Shown in pieces: positions 1-8,642 of a DNA stretch of 64,000 nucleotides. The stretch spans positions 63,519-127,518 of the forward strand of contig DCKG01000031.1 of assembly GCA_002320605.1 (NCBI GenBank), written 5' to 3'. Position 1 is the first letter of the stretch, and every line of letters begins with the position of its first letter. The DNA comes from Bacteroidales bacterium UBA1680 (GTDB taxonomy: Bacteria; Bacteroidota; Bacteroidia; Bacteroidales; UBA932). The translations under genes were made by a program, and so were the position numbers. The notes beneath the pieces were generated by a model, which saw nothing but the letters and a program-made list of their open reading frames with translations, was not told the origin of the DNA and did no database searches.

Positions 1-412
1 GCCTCGATGTCGAGACATGCCCTTCCCTACGCACTTCTGTGCAGCCTGCCTCGACAGCGTTCTGCGAGACACTTCTTCCGGAGGGTTTGAATATTCGTAC
101 GCGATTCTTTATTAGCATCGTCGACAAGGTTTTGTGAAACCTTGAAGATAGATTTCGATGATTCACAATCGTAGGCAACGGAGACATTCATTTTAAGTGC
201 CAAGGACACATATTCCCATTGCCAACCCTGGTTCTGGAAACCGGGTGGGCGACGCAGTCCTTCATTACAAGCCAGCCGGTGGCACTATACTGTCGCCCAT
301 AAATTCTCGTCCTTCTAAGCGAGGACATGGATGTATATTTTGCGACCGCATCGATGACAGCCTCACCGGCAGCCCCACATCTCACGATGACGGGAGAAAA
401 TGTCCATCCTTC
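1..412. other. Left-end region without a recognisable gene
   Basis: No reading frame here looks like a known protein. Short open frames exist on both strands, but they overlap one another, lack ribosome binding sites and resemble no family I know. The segment could be a decayed coding region or plain intergenic DNA; it leads into the palindromic repeat that starts at 413. Confidence 0.5.
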
Positions 413-521
413 AGTCATCCGGGCTTGACCAGGAATCTAGGCTCGTTTATCCCCGTCATCCGGACTCGATCCGGAATCGAGGCTTGCGAAAAACAGATCC
501 TGAATCAAGTTCTGGATGACG
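413..521. repeat. Compound palindromic interspersed repeat, copy 1
   Basis: Bases 454-521 form an imperfect inverted repeat: CGTCATCC at 454-461 faces GGATGACG at 514-521, and pairing continues inward through the CGGACTCGATCC-like arms. A second copy of the left arm (GTCATCC, a degenerate middle, then GGAATCTAGGCTCG) sits directly upstream at 413-445, so the element is one full palindrome plus an extra arm. A related palindrome lies at 23643-23714 and shares the CGTCATCC arms and a central TTCGCAAGAA-like segment. It looks like a dispersed REP/MITE-like repeat between genes. Function unknown. Confidence 0.7.
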
Positions 522-711
522 GATGAGTCGAATAGATCCTTTCCAAGTTCAAGATGATTGGGAGTATAGTTAAAGATGATGGGGTGTATTCTTAAACACA
601 GGGTTTGGGACTTGATCCTTAGAATTGACCTGAAAGTCTTTCGTGATGGAGGGTACAAAGGAAGCCGATTACGAAAAATGCCTCTCAGGTATCCTGAGGG
701 GCATTTTCCAG
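522..711. other. Intergenic segment between repeat and tmRNA
   Basis: No gene is seen. The only clear element is the hairpin at 674-706 that terminates the tmRNA. Confidence 0.5.
674..706 (-). terminator. Rho-independent terminator of tmRNA
   Basis: A ten-base-pair stem (680-689 with 693-702, three-base loop, one G-T pair) is followed on the minus strand by A and five T residues (679-674). It begins ten bases beyond the tmRNA 3' end. The other side also carries four T residues, so it may stop transcription in both directions. Confidence 0.8.
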
Positions 712-1107
712 TGGAGATGGGCGGAGTCGAACCGCCGTCCAAACAACGTACCCAGCAGCTTTCTACACGTTTATTCTTCCTTTGGTTTTCGTCAGCGGCC
801 TGCCGAAAGACGGGCTAACCGCAGCTTATCCTTTAAATCTTAGCCGGCTTTAGAGGAGTCCGCCGGAGCATCCTTCCTGAATGATACCCCGAACTCGGAC
901 AGAGAAGGATTGAAGTCTGCGGGATACTCGTCCGGGCCGCAGCCTTGGCGGCCGGGATTAAGCTAATCGATTTGGTCAATTAGGCAGCGAGTGCGTAGTT
1001 GTTATCAGCAACTAATTTTTCGGCATCTTAGATTAACGGGCTGGCCACCGAAGAAGCCCGGCGTGCTTACCACCCGGAATCATTGCTGTCAAAACCAGAA
1101 CATCCCC
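712..1107 (-). ncRNA. ssrA: Transfer-messenger RNA (tmRNA)
   Basis: tmRNA rescues stalled ribosomes and tags the unfinished peptide for proteolysis. On the minus strand the 5' end reads GGGGATGTTCTGGTTTTGAC and the 3' end carries a T-arm (GGTTCGACTCC) followed by CATCTCC. The two ends pair into a seven-base acceptor stem with the G3-U70 wobble needed for alanine charging. The tag reading frame lies at 1009-980: GCT GAT AAC AAC TAC GCA CTC GCT GCC TAA, encoding ADNNYALAA after the alanine supplied by the tRNA-like part. The terminal CCA is not encoded (CTG at 711-709) and must be added; a CCA-adding enzyme gene lies at 7095. About 396 nt is a normal length. A TATAAT at 1126-1121 and TTGAAA at 1152-1147 precede it. 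Confidence 0.95.
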
Positions 1108-1120
1108 AAGTGAAGTAAAT

Positions 1121-1152
1121 ATTATACGTCAAGAAAGATGCGAAAGTTTCAA
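1121..1152 (-). promoter_or_regulatory. Candidate tmRNA promoter
   Basis: On the minus strand TTGAAA (1152-1147) and TATAAT (1126-1121) are separated by 20 bases, and the tmRNA 5' end follows 13 bases after TATAAT. The spacing is longer than the classical 17 bases but close to the 19-21 usual between Bacteroidota -33 and -7 boxes. Confidence 0.4.
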
Positions 1153-1260
1153 TATTCATTGAATTTTCTTTATGAAAATTATTTTCCTAGCGGTACTGGA
1201 GGGCTTGCGGTAGGGGCGGAACCGTAGTGTGAAGGCTTATGACTAGGACGAGAACGCAAT

Positions 1261-1291
1261 AAAAAGAGGCAGTGAAGTTAGTCCCTGCCTC
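1261..1291 (-). terminator. Terminator after the SusC/SusD pair
   Basis: On the minus strand a GAGGCAG stem (1291-1285 paired with 1272-1266, 12-base loop) is followed by five T residues (1265-1261). It lies 24 bases past the SusD stop codon and ends that operon. Confidence 0.8.
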
Positions 1292-1314
1292 CGACAATTT
1301 TATGATAGAATAAT

Positions 1315-3279
1315 TTACTCTGCATTCCAGAAAGGGGACTGGACGAGTGTAGGATCCTTGTCAATTTCATCTTGGTATATAGGCCACCAGTAATATTTGC
1401 GCTCGTATACGCGGTTAAGGTACTGGGTGCGCTTGAAAAACGCATTAGGATTGACGGGGTCATCCGTGAACTCAGTGCCGGAGAAGTTCATTCCGTACAT
1501 AGGCTGATTTAGCACCTCTTGCGCCTTCTTCCAACGACGGAGATCAAACAAGCGAATCCCGTCTTCGCAGCACAATTCGACTCTGCGTTCCCTGTAGATT
1601 GCCTGACGCACTTCGTCTTGACCAGAGATAGTAATCATCTGAAAGCCATTGCTGTCAGTGCCTGTCCCATATTGAGGAACGCCAGCGCGCTCGCGAATCA
1701 AATTGAGGTATTTCAGAATATCTTGATTGCCAGGGTCGCATTCATTCAATGCTTCAGCATAATTCAGATAGGCTTCGCCAAGGCGATACAGAATGCCAGG
1801 ACGGTAAGGATGTATCCCATTACGATTGTTCTCTTCCAAAGAAACTTTCTTTCTGTTCAGGTATCCTCCTTGAGGAGCATCGTGAGTCGGGCCTCCGTCA
1901 GATTCATTAGACATGAAGCGCGTCTCACGATTCGCTTGGTGATACCACTCTCCATTCCAGATGACGGTCAGATAGAAGCGTGGTTCTCGATTCACGTACA
2001 TATTGTATGTTCCGGCAGCCGCAACTTGATTGTAAGTGTTCCCATCGGTACCGACAGAATCGACTGTCGCTCCGGGACATTTGCGGTACAAGTTGAATTT
2101 CGTTTTCCTAATGTCTTTTCGAGTTGAAAAACCTCTTTCAGTGTATCCCGATTCAGTATTGATTATAGGAGATCCATAATTGCCGCCGTATCCAGTGATA
2201 GGGATTGAGCCATCTTTCATATAGAAAGCATCCACTAGTGTCTGTGTAATGCCCATGCCGCCGTTGCCAGCCGCCCCTCTCGGAGTGCAGTGAGCTTCGA
2301 ATGAGCCATAACTGCAGTCCGGGCGAGCGAAAAGTATCTCTTTGTTTGCATCGCCTCTGAGGAAAAATACATCGTAGCATGACATGAATGGGTCTATAGA
2401 CCCGTCAGCATTGTATTCTCTGACAAGGTCATGTCCGGCCGCATGAGCCGCGTCTATCAAATCTTTGCATGCATCAGCAGCGCGCTTCCATTTCGCCGGA
2501 TCGTACGACTGGCTGAAACGCGGACGTCCATCATGATTGTTAAATCCTTTGTACCAGTCGTTTCCGTTCACTAATGGACTGGCTGCGAAGAGCAGCATCC
2601 GGGCTCTGACTGCAAGGCACATGATAGATGTGGCGCGTCCGTAAAATTGAGTGGATACGTTCAGCCAAGTGGCCGGCAAGACTTTAGACGTTTCAAGCAA
2701 TTGTGCATCCAGCCAGTCTACAATGTCATCGAAAGGCTCCTGTCCTCGCATGAGATCAGGATCTGCAACGTTGGCTAGCCCCTTGAAAACAGGAATTGAA
2801 CCATAATTTTCAAGCATCATCCAATAGTAGTATGATATGAGGAAACGACACTCATTTTTCATATTCTCTATGTCAGCCTCCGAGACTCCTTGGTCCGGGA
2901 GTGAATGGGCATTCTCAATGAATTGATATGCCGAGCGTATACGTATAGGGCAGCCTGCCCAGGTATCCCCATTCCAGCCAGAGTTCGTGAACCATTGCCC
3001 GACCCTCCAGCCGATTCCCGTTCCACCCCACCATGTTATCCAGCGTTGAGAAGGATCGAGTTCATCTGAAAGGATGTCGTAGGAATATGAGCAGGCAAAA
3101 CCCCAGTATGGATCAGGAATCTTATTGTACACTCCGGAAAGCCAGTCTTCCATGCGAGTGCGATCGTTGAAAACCATCTCCATCGTAAGAGTGTCGTCGG
3201 GCGCATTGTCGATGAAGTCCTCACATCCCGAGATGAAGATTCCAGCACTTATTAGCAATATGTATATTATGCGTTTCAT
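1315..3279 (-). CDS. SusD/RagB-type nutrient-binding lipoprotein
   Basis: This is the surface lipoprotein that captures glycan or other nutrients and caps the SusC-type TonB-dependent transporter. The signal peptide ends in the lipobox ISGC with Cys19. The C-terminal SusD/RagB signatures are present: RLGEAYLNYAEALNE (about residues 499-513) and YRERRVELCCEDGIRLFDLRRW-like block around 562-583. At 654 aa it is at the long end for the family. It lies 22 bases behind its partner SusC gene and is followed by a terminator, so the pair forms a two-gene operon with no linked hydrolase. The ligand cannot be told from sequence. Confidence 0.93.
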   Translation of the reverse strand: MKRIIYILLISAGIFISGCEDFIDNAPDDTLTMEMVFNDRTRMEDWLSGVYNKIPDPYWGFACSYSYDILSDELDPSQRWITWWGGTGIGWRVGQWFTNSGWNGDTWAGCPIRIRSAYQFIENAHSLPDQGVSEADIENMKNECRFLISYYYWMMLENYGSIPVFKGLANVADPDLMRGQEPFDDIVDWLDAQLLETSKVLPATWLNVSTQFYGRATSIMCLAVRARMLLFAASPLVNGNDWYKGFNNHDGRPRFSQSYDPAKWKRAADACKDLIDAAHAAGHDLVREYNADGSIDPFMSCYDVFFLRGDANKEILFARPDCSYGSFEAHCTPRGAAGNGGMGITQTLVDAFYMKDGSIPITGYGGNYGSPIINTESGYTERGFSTRKDIRKTKFNLYRKCPGATVDSVGTDGNTYNQVAAAGTYNMYVNREPRFYLTVIWNGEWYHQANRETRFMSNESDGGPTHDAPQGGYLNRKKVSLEENNRNGIHPYRPGILYRLGEAYLNYAEALNECDPGNQDILKYLNLIRERAGVPQYGTGTDSNGFQMITISGQDEVRQAIYRERRVELCCEDGIRLFDLRRWKKAQEVLNQPMYGMNFSGTEFTDDPVNPNAFFKRTQYLNRVYERKYYWWPIYQDEIDKDPTLVQSPFWNAE

Positions 3280-3301
3280 GTCTTATCTGTGTTAGGAATT
3301 A

Positions 3302-5026
3302 TTAAAAATTGATGTCTAAGCCGAAAGAGAAGGATTTCATGATAGGATATCTGGCTCCATTGGATGTGTCTAGCTCGGGATCCCATAATTTAAAATTCGA
3401 AAAATTCAATAAGTTAGAACCCTTCAGATAGAACCTGCAATTCGAAAGCCCTACGTGTTCTATCCACTTCTTCGGAAAAGAGTATCCAATCTCGATGTCA
3501 CGAAGGCGGAGCATGCTCATGTCTCTAAGCCACCATGTAGAGGCTTGGCTGTTGTTCTGGTTCACGCCATACGTGAGGCGAGGATAGAAAACATCCTGCC
3601 TTGGGTTTTCCTTAGTCCATCTATCGTCATAGTTAGTAAAGATATTCCCCATGGCTCCCATCTGGGATCCTGGCAGGAAGAAGCTTGAAACTCCTCCGAT
3701 GAAGCGCTTAGTGCGAGCATTGCCTTGGAAGAATATGTTGACATCAATATTTTTATAGCTGACGTTTGCTCCGAATCCATAAACGATTTCCGGATCTAAT
3801 GTCCCACCCAGGGCTGTTTCGTCCATGCTATTTACTGCGCCGTCGCCATTAAGGTCCTTATACCGGATGTCACCTGGCCTCACCGAGCTGAAAGTATGGT
3901 CAGGGATCCCCTCTTTCAGCACTTGCTTTCCTTGTTCATCAGTGGTGAAATCATCTTCAGTGAACAATCCTTCCGCCACCAATCCGAATAATTCGTTCAC
4001 TCTATGTCCGGTACGCTGGCGGTTAGTGCCAATCCTACCTGCTGGTTCATCTTGCTCTATTATCTTATTGTGCGAGTAGGTAAATGTGCCGCGGAACCCT
4101 ATGAACATATCCTTGTTAATGGAATGGCTATAGACCAAGGACATGTCTATGCCCTTGTTGTCCACTTTTCCGAAATTTGCCCAAGGCGTTCTCCTGAATC
4201 CTGCGGCTGAAGGAATATTGAGTCTTTGCATGAAAATGTCGCGGCGTTGTTCCTTGAACCAATCTATCTGGAAATCCAGCACGCTCCATAATCCCAGTTC
4301 CATGCCAATGTTCAACTTCTCCACGGTTTCCCAAGTCAGGTTATTGACCGCTACTTCTCCTTCAAAGCGGGAAGATCGATTGTAATCGTTGTTGATTCCC
4401 CACCTGTAGCTCCCATCTGTGTCAATGGTCGCAAGGTAGGCGAAACGTCTTCCGTTCAGCTGATCATTTCCTGTAAGTCCCCAAGAAGCTCGGAATTTAA
4501 GTTTTGAGAGCACATGCTTGAATTGCTGCATGAAATGCTCCTCAGACATCAGATAACCGACGGCAACTGAAGGAAAGAATCCGAATCGTCGTCCTTTAGC
4601 GAAGTTTTCCGAGCCATTATATCCGAAGTTGAATTCTCCTATATAGCGGTTATCATAGGTGTAGGAAACTCGGCCGGCATAACCCATGCGGCGGAAAGGC
4701 ACGGCGGATCCATCGTCGTAATCCCTTTGGTTATAGAGAAGCAAGGCATTGACGGCATGTTTTTCATTGAATATTCTATCGTATGTGATGCTTCCTTCAA
4801 GATAAGTAGCCTTATTCCCCCAGTCGGAAGAAGGAGAAGTGTCTAGGAATTCTTGGCCATCGGTCCCTACAGATAAAACCAGTTCACCATTTTCATTGCG
4901 GCTAGCCGCAGGGTTATAGTAAGTCGGGGTGCGAGAGCGAGTTACGTATGATGCTGCATATCGGTCGAAAGAGAAAATGCCTTTGACCTTCAATCCGGGC
5001 GTGATGAATTTCAGATCCTGTTCCAA
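3302..5026 (-). CDS. SusC-type TonB-dependent transporter, C-terminal part (frameshifted)
   Basis: This frame carries the beta-barrel half of a SusC-type outer-membrane transporter: repeated barrel strands, a SusC-type LNGDGAVNSMDE turn and a C-terminal region ending SFGLDINF with the terminal aromatic residue. It has no signal peptide, plug or TonB box of its own; those are encoded in another frame at 5045-6485. The apparent TTG start at 5026 is only the first start-like codon. Homology continues upstream in this frame to about 5047 (QSKIESTFTLEQ), so it is not an independent gene. Joined to the upstream part the product would be about 1060 aa, normal for SusC. Either a disrupted gene or a one-base sequence error. 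Confidence 0.85.
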   Translation of the reverse strand: MEQDLKFITPGLKVKGIFSFDRYAASYVTRSRTPTYYNPAASRNENGELVLSVGTDGQEFLDTSPSSDWGNKATYLEGSITYDRIFNEKHAVNALLLYNQRDYDDGSAVPFRRMGYAGRVSYTYDNRYIGEFNFGYNGSENFAKGRRFGFFPSVAVGYLMSEEHFMQQFKHVLSKLKFRASWGLTGNDQLNGRRFAYLATIDTDGSYRWGINNDYNRSSRFEGEVAVNNLTWETVEKLNIGMELGLWSVLDFQIDWFKEQRRDIFMQRLNIPSAAGFRRTPWANFGKVDNKGIDMSLVYSHSINKDMFIGFRGTFTYSHNKIIEQDEPAGRIGTNRQRTGHRVNELFGLVAEGLFTEDDFTTDEQGKQVLKEGIPDHTFSSVRPGDIRYKDLNGDGAVNSMDETALGGTLDPEIVYGFGANVSYKNIDVNIFFQGNARTKRFIGGVSSFFLPGSQMGAMGNIFTNYDDRWTKENPRQDVFYPRLTYGVNQNNSQASTWWLRDMSMLRLRDIEIGYSFPKKWIEHVGLSNCRFYLKGSNLLNFSNFKLWDPELDTSNGARYPIMKSFSFGLDINF

Positions 5027-6485
5027 GGTGAACGTGGATTCTATTTTCGACTGCGTCGATCTCCTGTAACTGCTGGGTTTGCATTGCCCATGGATTGGAA
5101 CGCTGCTGGACTCTCACATTCCTGTTATTCGAATACTGAATGGGGTGAACGAAAGGAGGTGTTTCAAAAGCGGCCTGCCATACCGATGTCTCTGCCGTTG
5201 AAGATCCTTTCATCTCCTGGAGGTATCCGCCAATGCTGATTCCCAGAACGGTAGTTTTCGTGATGTTGATGTCCACATTGGTGCGTATGTTATATTTATT
5301 CAGGCGTAAAGATGAATTCCAGGAGTTTCTGGGATCTGTTACGAGAAGCCCGTCCTCTCCATAGTACGAAGCGATTGCCGCATATCTGATTATGTCTGTG
5401 CCTCCAGATACGGTGATGTCGCCTCTCCTGTTATGTCCGGAGTCTTTGCGTATTGCGTCCAGCCAGTCTACGTCTGGATAAAGCTCGGGGTCGGAATTGT
5501 TCTTGTAATTGTCTATAAGCTCTTGTGAGTAAATCGGATTCGGATTGCCGGCATCCAAATATAGCTCATTCATGAGATTCAGATAATCTACGGAACCTAT
5601 ATAATTTGGCAGTCTAGTAGGGGAAGTGTATCCTTGCTCATAGTGCAACCCGACTTTGGGCTTGCCTAATTCACCATGCTTCGTCTTGATGATTATGACT
5701 CCGTTTGCTCCCCTCACTCCATAGACTGCGCTTGCGGCAGCGTCTTTGAGGACTGAAAAGGATTCGATTTCTGATGCGGACAAATCATCCAAGGTTCGTT
5801 CTATTCCATCGACGAGGACAAGCGGATGCGTTCCGGAACTTTGGAAAGATGAGATTCCTCTAATCCAGAAGTTTGATCCGTCAGATCCAGGCGCGCCGCT
5901 CCTTTGCACGGCTATGATGCCGGCAAGCTGACCAGCTAGGTTATTGGATACGGCTCTCGTGGCTCCTTGTTTCAGCAGGTATGGCTCGATGGAGGTGATG
6001 GATGCGACTACTGAAACTCTCCTTTGCGAGCCATAGCCTACGACGACGACTTCGTCCAGGCTTTTGCCCTCTTCTGCAAGGTTCACGTTGATGTTGATCT
6101 GGTTTCCGACTCGGATTTCTTTTGTCTCGAATCCGATGAAACTGAATGTCAGGATTGCATTCTTGTCAGGAACTTGAATGTAATAATTGCCATCCACATC
6201 TGTCGAGGTTCCCTCCTTGGAAGATTTAATCATTACGTTAACGCCTACCAGAGGATTTCCCTGAATGTCTCTGACCGTTCCGTTAACCGTGAATTTTTTG
6301 TCGCTCTGCAGGCTGTCGCTTGCAGTCATGCTCTTGTCATAGCTTATAGCCAATGTTGATGCGCTGCCATTAAAACTCTTTTCGCCCGCAAAAGAGCATA
6401 TTGACAGAAGAACGTACAAAAAACCCCCTGCCAGAAAACGGGCATTGCCTTTCCTAGCAGTAAGAAGACAGTGATTGATTCTCAT
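4914..6485 (-). CDS. SusC-type TonB-dependent transporter, N-terminal part (frameshifted)
   Basis: This is the N-terminal half of a SusC-type transporter. A signal peptide (about residues 1-34) precedes a carboxypeptidase-regulatory-like domain (about 65-140, starting FTVNGTVRDIQGNPLVGVNV), the TonB box region DEVVVVGYGSQRR and a plug domain with the SusC signature GVRGANGVIIIKTK. No STN domain is present, so anti-sigma signalling is not expected. Homology stops at about residue 475 (5061); the remaining 48 residues are out of frame and unrelated to SusC. The barrel continues in another frame down to 3302. The whole 3302-6485 span is 3184 bases, one more than a multiple of three. Confidence 0.88.
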   Translation of the reverse strand: MRINHCLLTARKGNARFLAGGFLYVLLSICSFAGEKSFNGSASTLAISYDKSMTASDSLQSDKKFTVNGTVRDIQGNPLVGVNVMIKSSKEGTSTDVDGNYYIQVPDKNAILTFSFIGFETKEIRVGNQININVNLAEEGKSLDEVVVVGYGSQRRVSVVASITSIEPYLLKQGATRAVSNNLAGQLAGIIAVQRSGAPGSDGSNFWIRGISSFQSSGTHPLVLVDGIERTLDDLSASEIESFSVLKDAAASAVYGVRGANGVIIIKTKHGELGKPKVGLHYEQGYTSPTRLPNYIGSVDYLNLMNELYLDAGNPNPIYSQELIDNYKNNSDPELYPDVDWLDAIRKDSGHNRRGDITVSGGTDIIRYAAIASYYGEDGLLVTDPRNSWNSSLRLNKYNIRTNVDINITKTTVLGISIGGYLQEMKGSSTAETSVWQAAFETPPFVHPIQYSNNRNVRVQQRSNPWAMQTQQLQEIDAVENRIHVHLGTGSEIHHARIEGQRHFLFRPICSIIRNSLSHPDLL

Positions 6486-6529
6486 ACTTGCGTTTTAATG
6501 TTATTGTTTTGTGTTTCTTCCGAAAGATA

Positions 6530-6537
6530 CAAAATTA
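6530..6537 (-). promoter_or_regulatory. -7 box upstream of the SusC/SusD pair
   Basis: TAATTTTG on the minus strand matches the Bacteroidota -7 consensus TAnnTTTG and lies 44 bases before the SusC start. No clear -33 TTG is seen. Confidence 0.6.
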
Positions 6538-6587
6538 ACGTGAACTCTGTCATTTTCATTCATCTGAATATGATGCGATATTTTTAT

Positions 6588-6595
6588 TAATTTTG
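6588..6595 (+). promoter_or_regulatory. -7 box of the HsdR-N-like gene, nearly leaderless
   Basis: TAATTTTG fits TAnnTTTG exactly and ends seven bases before the ATG at 6603. Transcription should therefore start at or a few bases before the start codon. Confidence 0.6.
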
Positions 6596-6602
6596 CAAGA
6601 TC

Positions 6603-7085
6603 ATGGAACAGATTTGGGATCCGCTGAGGAAAAAGATGGTGGCTCTGACGCCGGAAGAGAAGGTGCGCCAATGGTTCATCGGCGTGCTTCGCGAGCAGGT
6701 GAAGGTGCCGTCCTATATGATGATGAGCGAGGTGGCAATGAAATTCGGGCAGAAAGATTTCAGGGCGGATATATTGGTGTATGGCCGCGACACGGCACCG
6801 CTGATGGTGGTTGAATGCAAGCGGGAGGATGTGGAGATGACGAGGGAGGTGCTGGAACAGGCACTGAAATATAATATGGTGCTGAGCTCCAGGTACATAG
6901 CTATCACGAACGGAAGGAAAACCTTTGGCTTCAAGAGGGTGGGGGACACCTACCGGCAGATGAAGGCTTTCCCAGACTGGGTGGCCATGCAGCAGAGAGG
7001 AGAGAATGGGAAGAGGCAAGAGGCTATGCAGCAAGAGGGACGGGATGAGAATCGGCAAGAGGCCGAGCATAAGAATGATAAATGA
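6603..7085 (+). CDS. Type I restriction HsdR N-terminal-like nuclease-domain protein
   Basis: A 160-aa protein resembling the N-terminal HsdR domain (HSDR_N_2 type). It has the PD-(D/E)XK-like core: FRADILVYGRDTAPLMVVECK (about 55-75), in which Asp58 and the E-x-K of VECK are the likely catalytic acids and lysine, then a basic segment and YIAITNGRKTFGF. Helicase and translocase domains of a real HsdR are absent, as are HsdM and HsdS nearby, so it is not part of a restriction system here. Stand-alone versions are common in Bacteroidota chromosomes and their role is unknown. The last 30 residues are Gln/Glu/Arg-rich and probably disordered. The cca gene follows after nine bases, suggesting cotranscription. 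Confidence 0.85.
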   Translation: MEQIWDPLRKKMVALTPEEKVRQWFIGVLREQVKVPSYMMMSEVAMKFGQKDFRADILVYGRDTAPLMVVECKREDVEMTREVLEQALKYNMVLSSRYIAITNGRKTFGFKRVGDTYRQMKAFPDWVAMQQRGENGKRQEAMQQEGRDENRQEAEHKNDK

Positions 7086-7094
7086 ATATTTTGA

Positions 7095-8633
7095 ATGCCA
7101 GAGACTATAACAACGCAATATCTTGACAGGCCTATTTTCGGCATCGTGTCGGCAGTCGCGGAGAAAATGGGAGTGAGAGCATTCGTAATCGGCGGTTACG
7201 TAAGGGACTGCTTCCTGGGGAGGCAGAACGATGACATAGACATCGTGGTGGAAGGCAGCGGGATAGACCTTGCCAAGGCAGTGGCAGAAAGCATCGAGAA
7301 GAGCGAGAGGCATCGCTGCAATGTGTCCATATTCAAGAATTTTGGCACGGCAATGCTCAAATTCCACGGAGCCGAGATAGAATTCGTGGGAGCACGTAAA
7401 GAGTCATATACTAGAGATTCCCGCAAGCCTATCGTTGAAACGGGCACTCTTGAAGAGGATCAGAAGCGCAGGGATTTCACCATTAATGCGATGGCCTACA
7501 GTCTTCAGAAAGAAAACTATGGAGCGCTTATCGACCCATTCGGCGGAATAAGAGACTTGGCAGCTGGCATAATCCGCACGCCGCTGGAACCGGAACAAAC
7601 CTTCAGCGACGACCCGCTGAGAATGCTTCGAGCGATACGTTTCTCAACGAAGCTGAGCACGCCTGAACACACCTTTAAAATAGTTCCCGAAGCCCTCAGG
7701 GCTATGAAAAAGATGAAAGACAGGATGACCATCCTGTCCCAGGAGCGCATAGTCGAGGAACTTAACAAAATGTTGATGGCAGATGTCCCTTCTATCGGAT
7801 TCTGGCTGATGGAGGAAACCGGTCTGCTGGAATACATACTTCCGGAACTTTTGAAATTGAAAGGAGTCGAGACCTTGTATGGCCTAGGGCACAAGGAGAT
7901 TTTTTCTCACACCATGCAGGTCTTGGACAATGTCGCGGCTGAGGAGACGAAGGAGATTGCGGAAGGCTTGCTGCACGATTATATTCCTAAGGAGGACGGC
8001 GACGGTTTTATCGAGACTGTGCGGACGCAGCCATACGTCTGGCTACGCTGGGCTGCCCTGCTGCACGACATCGGCAAGCCGGCCACCAAGCGTTTCGACG
8101 CCCAGACGGGCTGGTCCTTTCACGGCCATGAAGTTGTAGGGGCGAAAATGGTTCCTGGCATATTCAAAAGGCTGAAGATGCCTCTTAACGAGAAGATGAA
8201 ATATGTCCAGAAACTTGTCAGCTTGCATCACAGGCCCATAGCCTTGGTGGATGACGAGGTTACCGATTCTGCGGTACGCAGGCTCCTGTTTGATGCTGGA
8301 AATGAGATTGATGATCTCATGCTCCTCTGTGGGGCAGACATAACGTCTAAGAATCCGCTGAAAGTCGCCCACATCAAGAACAATTTCGAACTGGTCAAGG
8401 CAAAGCTCGCCGAAGTTGAGGCAAAAGACAAAATCCGCAATTGGAAGAACCCTATCACCGGCGAATATGTCATGGAAGTCTTCGGCATCGGGCCATGCAA
8501 CACAATCGGTATATTAAAGGAATATGTCAAAGAGGCCATCCTTGACGGCAGAATCGACAACACCTTCGAGGCTGCCGACGCTCTGATGCGAGAAAAAGCT
8601 GCAGAACTGGGTCTGAAGCCAGTCCTGCAGTAA
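7095..8633 (+). CDS. cca: CCA-adding tRNA nucleotidyltransferase with HD domain
   Basis: The enzyme adds or repairs the 3'-terminal CCA of tRNAs, and here also of tmRNA, whose CCA is not encoded. The polymerase head has GGYVRDCFLG and the metal-binding DIDIVVEG (DxD) within residues 31-55, then the RRDFTINAMAY block and a DPLRMLRAIRFSTKL motif of the poly(A)-polymerase/CCA class II family. An HD hydrolase domain follows (LLHDIGKP near residue 320, with GHEVVGAKM and LHHRP), which may remove 2',3'-cyclic phosphates. 512 aa is usual for the Bacteroidota form. It ends nine bases from the convergent GH43 gene. Confidence 0.95.
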   Translation: MPETITTQYLDRPIFGIVSAVAEKMGVRAFVIGGYVRDCFLGRQNDDIDIVVEGSGIDLAKAVAESIEKSERHRCNVSIFKNFGTAMLKFHGAEIEFVGARKESYTRDSRKPIVETGTLEEDQKRRDFTINAMAYSLQKENYGALIDPFGGIRDLAAGIIRTPLEPEQTFSDDPLRMLRAIRFSTKLSTPEHTFKIVPEALRAMKKMKDRMTILSQERIVEELNKMLMADVPSIGFWLMEETGLLEYILPELLKLKGVETLYGLGHKEIFSHTMQVLDNVAAEETKEIAEGLLHDYIPKEDGDGFIETVRTQPYVWLRWAALLHDIGKPATKRFDAQTGWSFHGHEVVGAKMVPGIFKRLKMPLNEKMKYVQKLVSLHHRPIALVDDEVTDSAVRRLLFDAGNEIDDLMLLCGADITSKNPLKVAHIKNNFELVKAKLAEVEAKDKIRNWKNPITGEYVMEVFGIGPCNTIGILKEYVKEAILDGRIDNTFEAADALMREKAAELGLKPVLQ

Positions 8634-8642
8634 ACATATTCA

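Noticed and set aside
188..418. Minus-strand 76-codon frame and neighbouring frames at the left end
   Set aside because: No known motif, no ribosome binding site, and conflicting overlaps with plus-strand frames; too weak to call a gene or a specific pseudogene.
5045..5063. Programmed ribosomal frameshift in the SusC gene
   Set aside because: No slippery heptamer followed by a clear pseudoknot or internal Shine-Dalgarno was seen; SusC proteins are not known to use frameshifting.
6603..7085. Type I restriction-modification locus
   Set aside because: Only the N-terminal HsdR-like domain is present; there is no helicase part, methylase or specificity subunit.
6501..7367. 288-codon minus-strand, His-rich open frame
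   Set aside because: Overlaps the HsdR-N-like gene and the beginning of cca, both with real motifs; His/Leu-rich composition is typical of an antisense shadow.
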